Source: Heterotrichella gracilis
Taxonomy: Eukaryota > Sar > Xanthophyceae > Tribonematales > Xanthonemataceae
Direction of reading: 5' to 3'
Length of the DNA stretch: 64,000 nucleotides
NCBI GenBank assembly: GCA_032358255.1
Contig: JAULBX010011988.1
Coordinates: 1 to 64,000, forward strand
Shown: one piece after another, positions 55,891 to 64,000 of the stretch
How the letters are laid out: every line of letters starts with the position of its first letter
Numbering within the stretch: position 1 is the stretch's first letter
Notes under the pieces: model-generated
Told to the model about the DNA's origin: nothing
The model's input: only the letters and a program-made list of their open reading frames with translations
Database searches by the model: none
Translations under genes and position numbers: made by a program

Positions 55891-57000
55891 CGCACTTGCA
55901 ATATTGGCAGGGCGTTGCAAGATTTTAACCCCTTTGTGTATTGAAAGTTTAGGTTCTGAATAACTACCTCATGTGGGGCACCTCAAAGTTTGCTGCAAGG
56001 CATCCCCTTAATAACCCCTTGCCAGATCTTAGAGGCGTAATGCCTGTTGGGGTGCGATCCTTGCTTTCCGTACTATATATAGGTGCTTTCCATTCTATCA
56101 AGGGGTTCTCGCCATGTTTGACTGGTTGCTTCCAAACCTGTCTTTGATTTTTAAACATTGCTGACTTGTGATGTGCCGCCGTTTCTTGTCTTTCTTTCAG
56201 TGAGTCAGTGAGCATCACAATCCCTTCATGGTAGGCTGTCTGATTTATCATAGCAAGCAATGGTTGCGCCCTGAGCCTTACCTGAAGTGCTGTCTAGACA
56301 GCTGTCAATCTCATCAAAAGTAAGGACTTGTCAGGCTTAATGGTACAGAATTTGTTTCTTATTACAATAGTTACCCCCATATGGTTGCAAGTGTCGTACA
56401 CTGTTTCCTGCTGGCAGATGTTGCACACGCATGAGCTGCAACTTCCACAAAATAGGAGCAAGGGAACGCACAAAGGCCTACTGTCTGTAGCATTACTTCT
56501 TAGCATACTGTAAACTTGCCGTCATTTCCATACCACAACAGTTGACTGAAATTAATCTCATTGACTATGCCACCATATTATGACAGTTTGTACATCACAG
56601 TGAATGCCAGATGTGACTGTGCATGCAGCTCAAGTTAATATAATGCTTTGCAAACCCTAATTTCATCATTGAATACACGTAAAATGCAAGCCTGGTTGGG
56701 GCCAAAATGTATGTTTGGATGCACTGCAGACCCTGACTTAGGGCTTGGACCTAAGCACAGACGATTGAACTGATATTGTACAAAACCATCATATATTTAT
56801 AACCTGCAACTGTGTACAGCTCTTCAATAAATCAGCGCAGCTCCGGTTTTTGCCTGCGCACCACCCCCAATTTGCTGTATGCAGCGCTACTCCTTCTGCC
56901 CTGTTTTAATCGTCTGGCCTTCCCTCTACCTCTTTCTATTGTTGCCACTTTTAGCCGGCGTTCTGCACCTTTTCTCCTTCTGCTTCTTCTTGCCGCAGTG
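55664..57000. other. Intergenic region between convergent unknown and SMP-C2 genes
   Basis: 1.3 kb with no recognised gene. A single CCCTAA at 56657 is the first telomere-like motif after a long gap. Confidence 0.5.
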
Positions 57001-60000
57001 CTACCCCCCTTGCGTCGCTGCCGGGTGCCATGTGGCTGTCAGGGTAACCCTCCCAGCTGCCCTCCCCTGCGCCGCTGGGGCTGATGCGCCCCCCTTGTCC
57101 GCCTTTACCCCAGATGCATCCCCCTTGTCCGTCTCTGTTCCTGAAGCTGATGCATCCCCCTTGAGTACATGCAGGTCGTAGCTGGCGGTGCCCTGCAGGG
57201 TGGGAAGCGAGTGGGGGAATGAAACCCTAGCATATAGGGAGCAGTCCTAGAGGGTATCGAGACCAGGCCAGATAGTGCGGCATGAACCAGAGTGACCTTC
57301 AACATATTTTATTGAACCCCAAGATCTAAAGCAGTGGGTCGTCAACATGGTTATTGATGGATGCCGGATGCTGGGACCGAAACTGGAACGCATGCAACAT
57401 ACCCAAGTCAAGTAAACAAATCATATACCATAACCAGTGGGAGCAATCCCAACTGAGCCTGAACCTTACCTTGTCCAGGAGCTCCCCCAGGGGCACCTCA
57501 CACCCACACATCTCCTCCACCACTACCCCACCCCTCCACCCCCCTCCCCCCTCCCCAACCAGCCCCATCAACCACGCCACTCCCCCACCACCTTCCGGGC
57601 TTGTGGCAGGGCCAAGGCGGAGGGTGGCTGTGGCTGTGTGGAGGGGGGTGGCTGGGGTGGTGGCCAGAGCAAATGCTGCTGCCCAGGTAGTTATCCTATT
57701 GGAGGAAGGAGGGGAGGCAGGGGGAGCGATGTGGTCCTGTGAAAAACAGGGAGAGCGGGAGCAGTTGACATAAAGCAACAGGTGAAAACGACACAATGAC
57801 AAGAAATGCTTCATGCAGACGCTGCGATTAGTATGCCATCAAGCATGACTTGGGCATGGACACACAGCTGCACACACAGAGCATTGGGGTATGGCTCTGC
57901 AGCACTGCAAGGGAAGCAATGTCTGAAAGAAGATCGGGAAGGGCAAGAACAAAATTCCCACCAAACGGCCAATATACACCCAACTCCTATACCCTGAGGA
58001 ACTGCCTCTCTCTCGCTGCCCTTCCCTTGCTCACCTGCCCCAGCACTGTGAGCTTGACACCTGGCGCAACTCCAGTGTCCACCCCTGACGACAGCACACT
58101 GCGATCCACTCGGATGATGAGCACGCCAGGCTGGCCAGGAGCCTGTTGCGCACCACAACAAACCCTAGTGAAACCCTAGATAAACCCTAGCCATACCCTG
58201 AAGAAATTTCAGGAAAATCGTCAGGGGACAGTGATACAACGCCTTACTGGCAGCTGGACAGAAGGAGCCTGCCGCATAGCACAGACACTCTGAAACACGC
58301 TTGCATAACCCTGACAAAACCCTAGCAAATTGAGCAGATGTGCACACCTGCCACTGACTGACCCCTGCACCCCCAGAGGTCCCTTCCTGGAATGGCTTTG
58401 AGATTTCCTGGGACTTCAGAAAAGTGAAGCGCGTGCACAGGGATCCCACAGTGGGCGTGTCATCCTCGGAAAACATGGATCGCAGCATCTGGGATGGACC
58501 TTGAGATTCTGGGGATTGCATTTTGTTGATGAGGGACATCGGCGTGCTGAACAGGGATTTGAAAGTGAAGGCTGCGCTGCTCTCAGGCCTGTCACCCTGC
58601 AGACAAAACGGACTTTAATAATCCAGGGGGAAAACTCAAAATGTAGCATAATACCCTTAATAATCATCTGTTTGCAGAGCTACAAGCGGGATGTTTGGGC
58701 GCAACTATTCACCTCTGGAATTGTTTTCATTGCTCCAGGCTGGAGTGCGTATGCACGCTTGGAGTAATGAGCACAAGCAATGTGAACATTTATGCACGCA
58801 CAGCAGCAGATGCAAATAATGTGGCAACCAGCACAGGCAGAACATGGTAACTCCCTGTACAAAATACTGGAGGTATGCAAGCCAGTTGCAAATAACGACC
58901 ATTTGGCTTTAATGGACAAGGAGTGTAGTAGCGGAATGTGCACTTCATGTGAATATGAACAAGGCAGTGTACGGCCTACAGAAGTACTCCTCCCGCCCTC
59001 CCAGATACTGCCAGGCTCGATCCATGTGCACATGAGAGCTTGTGCCCACACCCCTAGTGTTACTTGGGGGCGAAAGATAGCATTTGGAGCGCTTGTGATA
59101 CATGATAGAGCGCAGGCTTCTTGCTGTACGGCAGTAGATTTTCCCAGCAGAGGATTTAGCACGGTCCCTAGGCACGTCATTGTGTACGTGACGTTAGCGC
59201 AACATCATGCAGCTTTGCTTGCGAGAGCGCCAACCTCACGAACACAAGGGCGTGCCTAAGAATTGAGCTAAATCCACTGCTAGGAATATGTAGTAGCTTA
59301 CAGCAAGAAGCCTACGCTGTATCATGTATGGAAAGCGCTCCTAATGCACACAGTGTAAATGCATCAGATTAACCATCATCCGCTGCAGATAGTCTTGAAC
59401 ATGGGTAATCAAAACAATAAAACGCTTTTGATAAGTATGAACTACAGATCTGAACTGAATCGATCAACTGTTCCGCTTTTTGCCACATGTTGACTTCTTC
59501 AAACACAATGTTTTGCAAAATGAAAATAAACTCCCAACGTCTGTATATGTCATGCCTGGACCAGACTATTTACTCTGTCGTAATGAGATATAGACCCCTA
59601 GCCTTACCTGCACGGCCTCCCCACCCAGCAGAGGGTTCCACAGCCAGTCAGCCAAACTCTGGAATCCCTTAGGGGCGCCACCACCTGCCCCACCCCCTCC
59701 GCTGGCCTCAGCATGACTCCCAGACTCCAATTTCACATCAGCAAGTGGCTGGGATCCATCCAAATTTGCAGCATTTTTTGCATCCCCGATCCCCAGGGCT
59801 GCGCTCCCCGACCCGCTCCACAGGAAGGGGTTGGTTGCTGGGGATGCTGCGGCCTGGTGACGGAGATTTGAAATTTCTTTCTGCAGCCCCGGGACTGTGC
59901 TGTTGTAGGGATAGAGCGGGAGGCACAGCCCTGAAGCAGAGAAACGCATCAGATACGCGTTGGAATTGTGAACAGATTAAGATTCCACGCTGAAATTTGA

Positions 60001-63000
60001 AATGCGATTCTGAACAAATTTGAAGTTTTGAGATTTCCCGCTGTTGCCTCAAGGCTGTGCTGTTGTAGGGATAGAGGAAAAAGCAGATTACGGTAGAGGA
60101 TAGAAATCATTCCACCACAATTTTTTGTAGTTGCTGTTAGTGATTGAGTAAATGTAGTTCTGCTGAATGGTAATTGCAATTGGAGGGTGTGCTAGGAATT
60201 TCAGGCTCTCGAAAGTATAGGCGTCCCAATTCACTCATGTGAAATAGAATTAGAATGATAATGTACCCGTCCGGCCCCATTGGGACACAGACTCATATGA
60301 AGCAAATTCCTTTGGCTAAGTGATCCCCACCTGTGCTTGTTGGCTCAACATATTGCACCCCCGCCACACCCTCCTCCCCTTCACCCTCCCCATCACTCCC
60401 TTCCTCCCCCTGGTCCCCACCACTGGTCAGGGATACCACGTCCTCGACAGAGGGGGTTTCCAGCTTTTCGAAATCCCCAATGGACTGCGACACAGCCAAA
60501 CTGTACCCCAGCTCCACCCCTGAGGGTTCAACATCCTCCAAAAGCAAGCTCAGACCCTGGTATGGCCCCCTGCTAGAGCCAGGGATTGCATGTGTGTGTG
60601 CTGGGATTTCAGACAAGGATGGCAGTGAGGCTTCTGGGTGGCTGGGTGGGGGCTCGTGCGGGGAGGTCCCGGGTTCGATCCCTGCTGGTGATTGGGGCGT
60701 GCTGCTGGGGATAGAGGCGGGGGCGCTTGGGGATGCTGATGGGACATCGGCTCGTTTTGCGATTTTGGCCCGGGCGCGCGCCAGCAAGGCTGTCATCTGC
60801 GTTGATGGGGAGGGTGGATGGGTGAGGGATGAACATCAGCTGATGTGCCAGGCACTGCCAGCACAGCTTTCAATCACTATTACCGCGTTCATTGGTAGGA
60901 GGTATAGGGAAGGAGGAGGTCCAGGTGCGCACATAAATGGCTTTGAGAGGGGAAAGAAGTGGGGGAATGAAAGCATGAATGGGGAGGGTGAAGTGCGCGC
61001 ATGGTGGCATGAGGTAGTCGTCTTGAGCCCATACGCGCTGCGGCCGGCATTTCATCTTCATTCTGTCGTGCAGTAGCACGTAGGGTAGCAACGCATGTAC
61101 AATTGCAACGCATGTAGGGTTGCAATGCACCCTTGGGCATCAGGGTTTTGCCTCATCCTACCCTAGGGTTTCGCCTCACCTTGCTCACCACCCTCACCCC
61201 CTCCACCAGCTGGTCCACACCACAGCTGGTGGGCAGGACTGTATCCGCAAGCATGTCGACCCTCCCTATGGCCTGATCATCCCTGTACCCCCCCTGGTGG
61301 CTGTCGATGCTGCGGTCATTCACAGCAAAAACATGCAGCACCTGCAGTAATGGCAATGCAATGTATTAATAAACCCAAGTACCATGTAGCACCTGCATGG
61401 TGCTATGGTACCGGGCGCATGTACCATGGCACAAGTACCTTACAAGTACCCCTGCTTAAACATCCTGTTCTGTGGTTTTCTGCCCCCACCTGTCTCTTTG
61501 AGAATACTGGCAGGTACAATGTGGTGCTCCACAGCGAGTTAGTGGTGGAACCCTTCATAAGGGTTTTGCACTGCACACCTATACACAGGCATGCAGGAGC
61601 CGCATGCACTTCCCCTGGGCAGATTGAAAACCCGCTAAAACCCTGCTGGAACACCCTGTATTGTGGCTTTCTGCCCACCTGTCTCTTTGAAAACAGCGGC
61701 AGGTAGACAGTGGTGCTCCACAGCGCATTGGTGGTGGCTGTGGCGGTGGGTGTGTGGCTGGTGGTGGGGCTGTGGGCGAGGTGGGTGTGGCCCGGTGGGG
61801 GTGACAGCACCAGGGAGATGTATGGATTGATCTGTGTGTCTAGGAGGTAACCCGAGGAGGGAGGGTTCAGAGCGGCGTTGATGATCTCAACCTGCAGAGG
61901 AGTAAAAAGGATGGGATAATTGATGTGTTGATTTTCTATTTGCGTAGAGACAGCACAAGGGGGATGTATGGGTTGATCTGTGTGTCTAGGAGGTAACCCG
62001 AGGAGGGGTGTGTGGGAGCGGCGTTGATGATCTCAACCAGGGGAGGACATGGTATGTTTAGTTGATGGGTCGATTCCCTCTCTGTGTGTGAGGGATAGGT
62101 TAAGATCAGCTGGAAGGGCGAGGAAGAATGGGTGCGGTTTGTTGCTGAGTTTATTTTTCAGTGTCTCTTCCGTACGCAGATATTAATGACCTTTTCAGCT
62201 ACAGTTCATTTCCTGCAAGACCATGGTCTAGTTCAACACAAAAGTGGCAGGGAGAAACGTGCGGGATCACCTTGATAACGCCCAGTGGTGTGGGTAGCGG
62301 CACGCACTCCACCCCCCCATGGTGAGATGCCTCCAGCTGCTGGGGGGTGGCAAGGGGGATGTACAGGAAGCGGGGCCACAGGTAGGGGATCACGCCCACG
62401 TCCACCACCTTTTTGGCCACGATGTTGGAGAGGATGGGCATCTCTGCGGTGGCGCTGGGGCTCCCAACACCTGCCCTGGAGAAGGTAGGGTGTAGGGTTT
62501 AGCAATAAGGGTTTAGGGCCTCAGTGACGATGGGGCTCCCGATGCCTATCCTAGGGTACGGGGTGCGCAGGGTTTAGGGTTGAGGGTTTACGAGGGGTCA
62601 AGGGAGCCCTGACATGGCCACTTTGTGTGCAGGGTGTAGGGTTAGGATTCAGGATTTGTGCTGCTTCACCTTTTTTAAGCTGTTCAACAGCCCAAGAATG
62701 CAAGGCCTCAAGCCCTACATTCCAAACCCTCTGACGCATTCCCTCTCCTCTGTACTTGAGCATGGAACCTGGTAGAATTCCTCAATCTCACCTAAACTTT
62801 GAACCCCCAAACCTTACTCACTTGAGCATGAAGCTGAGGTATGGTTTCTCACAGAACGACACGCTGGCTGCCTCGCAGTATGGGTAGTGGCCCATGAGGG
62901 GGCCCAGCAGGACCTTCACTCGCGCGGAAATCTGCAGCAGTGACACCCCCAGATACCCTGCAGAATGAGGCCCCTTTTGTGAGTGGAAGGGTATGGCACA

Positions 63001-63779
63001 GGTTTCTTACATGCAGCGAACTTGGGGTGAAATTTTGGGACCCATGGGCAATGTCAGGGTCGTGCATGCATTTGTGTTTGTGGTTACAAAACCCTTCTCA
63101 CTATGCCTAAAACCACCACAGGTGGGTGTGGTGAATGCAGGGCAATCCCACGGCTAGCGCTGTAACCTAGCCCCAGTCAACCTACAGAATGGTGTCAAAT
63201 ACACCAGAAGAGGCAACACCCTAGCAATGTGAAAAACCCTACAGCCGGGTGTCACACACACCCTACCTGCGGGTGTCGCATCCAGTGTGATGTTTTGGGG
63301 CCCCTCCGTTTTCCACCTTATGGAGGGGTCAATTTTGACCAGAATGTCTGGGGTGGTGGACCATTTCACCTCCATCTCAACATCTGCAGCATATGAGGAG
63401 GGGTTTAGATGGAGGCCACCTAACAGAAGGGGTCTGCTCTCACCAGGAGGGCAGGGGTTGACGCACACAAGGAACCCCCATTGCCTGTAAAATCCATGTT
63501 GTATATCATTTCAGATTTTGCGTTGAAAGGACGTGCACGAGTGGTCTGCTTCTCTGGCGATTGCAGAAAACCCAATGAAACCACATATCCACATGGACAG
63601 CGTCAATGGTGCAACAACACGCACCGATTGCGTCCCCTCCATCCACAAAGCACTCTGCCACCTTGATGCCCGTCACCTGGGGGGGATCAGCCCCCAATCC
63701 CAGGGTCAGTATTTTCACCCCCACCACCTTCTCGGGGGCACTCTTCACAATTAGGCGCTCCAGGCACTCCCGGATGTCG
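57001..63779 (-). CDS. SMP-C2 domain protein (extended-synaptotagmin/tricalbin/plant NTMC2-like), 5' end outside window
   Basis: Lipid-transfer tether of ER membrane contact sites. Twelve exons join in frame: 63779-63625, 63383-63267, 62957-62822, 62475-62271, 61891-61679, 61341-61180, 60796-60331, 59930-59608, 58596-58348, 58142-58035, 57736-57470 and 57192-57001 (stop). The first four form most of an SMP domain: VVGVKILTLGLGADPPQVTG, VEMEVKWSTTPDILVKI, VSLLQISARVKVLLGPL, AASVSFCEKPYLSFMLK and VIPYLWPRFLYIPLA. A C2 domain follows (KVEIINAALNPP, INPYISLVL, LWSTTVYLPLFSKRQ, DDQAIGRVDML). Exons 60796-58348 are a long poorly conserved linker. The last three look like a second, divergent C2 (GVLIIRVDRSVLSS, CEVPLGELLDK, GRVTLTATW). 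The Asp ligands for calcium are largely absent (INPY in place of SDPY), so calcium binding is doubtful. The N-terminal membrane segment lies beyond position 64000. Confidence 0.83.
59080..59347 (-). repeat. 268-bp imperfect hairpin inside an SMP-C2 intron
   Basis: Left arm 59080-59200 and right arm 59223-59347 are inverse copies with mismatches over almost their whole length: GCATTTGGAGCGCTT against GCATTAGGAGCGCTT, GCAGGCTTCTTGCTGTA against GTAGGCTTCTTGCTGTA, GAGGATTTAGC against GTGGATTTAGC, TAGGCACG repeated in both, and GTTAGCGC against GTTGGCGC near a loop of about 22 bp. It has no open frame. It could be a miRNA/siRNA precursor or a MITE. Confidence 0.85.
60015..60082 (-). repeat. Echo of the start of SMP-C2 exon 8
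   Basis: GCTGTGCTGTTGTAGGGATAGAGG and flanking bases repeat 59893-59917 of the exon, and TTTGAAGTTTTGAGATTTC recalls the exon's TTTGAAATTTC. It lies upstream of the real exon. Confidence 0.75.
61480..61565 (-). repeat. Echo of the end of SMP-C2 exon 5
   Basis: Reads NSLWSTTLYLPVFSKRQ beside the real NALWSTTVYLPLFSKRQ (61679-61735), with the same CAG|GTGGG donor, and the intron past it repeats too. It lies downstream of the real exon. Confidence 0.92.
61945..62046 (-). repeat. Echo of the start of SMP-C2 exon 5
   Basis: Reads VEIINAAPTHPSSGYLLDTQ beside the real VEIINAALNPPSSGYLLDTQ, plus INPYIPLVLSL. Very similar to 61810-61897. It lies upstream of the real exon. Confidence 0.92.
62490..62650. 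repeat. Telomere-like repeat cluster
   Basis: Several TTTAGGG-type motifs (GGGTTTAGCAATAAGGGTTTAGGG and GGTTTAGGGTTGAGGGTTT within this span) in the intron before SMP-C2 exon 4. Never a long perfect array. Confidence 0.8.
62527..62557 (-). repeat. Echo of the start of SMP-C2 exon 4
   Basis: ATGGGGCTCCCGATGCCTATCCT resembles CTGGGGCTCCCAACACCTGCCCT at 62456-62478 (exon start and acceptor). Telomere-like repeats fill the gap. Confidence 0.65.
63236..63258 (-). repeat. Echo of the end of SMP-C2 exon 2
   Basis: CCCTACAGCCGGGTGTCAC resembles CCCTACCTGCGGGTGTCGC at 63261-63279, the exon end and donor. Short. Confidence 0.5.
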
Positions 63780-64000
63780 CTGCGGGACAGGGGGTGGGAA
63801 CATAAGAGTAATCACATGGTGGAAACATAATCATTTCAATTCAATTTTGTTTCAGAGGTTTATGTTGTAAAAAAATTCCACTTGGGGACAGAAGGTTGAA
63901 AGTCAATCATTTTGCCCTTCCTTTTCTTCAGTTGATTGTATCAAGCACGTACATAAACACAAAGAAAAGTATAGCACAGACCCAAACTCAAAATTATAAG
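63780..64000 (-). other. Intron of the SMP-C2 gene to the window edge
   Basis: Follows the acceptor at 63780-63781. No coding sequence seen in the last 220 bp. Confidence 0.6.

Noticed and set aside
60635-60685. tRNA-like A and B boxes (GGGTTCGATCC) in an SMP-C2 exon
   Set aside because: The T-stem does not pair properly and the stretch is coding in phase with the other exons; could be an exonised SINE scrap but evidence is too thin.
1-64000. Subtelomeric location because of TTTAGGG motifs
   Set aside because: The motifs are short, in both orientations and tied to introns; no long array or chromosome end is present.

Overview
The window is nuclear DNA of an intron-rich eukaryote, most likely a green alga. 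Reasons: plant-type telomere-like motifs (TTTAGGG/CCCTAAA) scattered through introns and intergenic DNA, many short exons with GT-AG introns, a fused EgtD-EgtB ergothioneine enzyme, a golgin with a C-terminal anchor, SMP-C2 and F-box/LRR proteins. I cannot name the genus. No virus-like element, CRISPR array, rRNA or intact tRNA was seen.

Layout: (1) 1-3238, minus: 5' part of VPS51. (2) about 4.8-7.5 kb, plus: a kinase-like gene. (3) 7.5-9.1 kb: telomere-like repeats and two fold-back elements. (4) 9104-14915, minus: EGT1, 12 exons joining in frame to 782 codons. (5) 17641-23819, plus: a golgin-like coiled-coil protein, 14 exons, 923 codons. (6) 26245-31954, minus: two tandem F-box/LRR paralogues, the second frameshifted by a 7-bp tandem duplication. 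(7) 33467-35988, minus: a small CRAL-TRIO protein. (8) 36830-39054, minus: an EamA-type transporter. (9) 40986-45444, plus: tRNA t6A dehydratase (TcdA/TCD1 type). (10) 46.9-51.9 kb minus and 53119-55663 plus: a divergent pair of genes I do not recognise. (11) 57001 to the right edge, minus: an SMP-C2 membrane-contact-site protein, 5' end outside the window.

The genes are mostly unrelated housekeeping functions (Golgi/endosome tethering, membrane contact sites, tRNA modification, redox thiol synthesis, transport) and form no pathway. The striking feature is structural: most introns of the recognised genes contain decayed copies of the edge of the adjacent exon together with its splice site. 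Copies of an exon's start lie upstream of it and copies of its end lie downstream, as tandem duplication across splice junctions predicts. Telomere-like repeats are often the spacer of the duplicated unit, and in places they have become coding. The 45.5-56.6 kb block largely lacks both marks. A 268-bp imperfect hairpin inside an SMP-C2 intron is a candidate small-RNA precursor or MITE.
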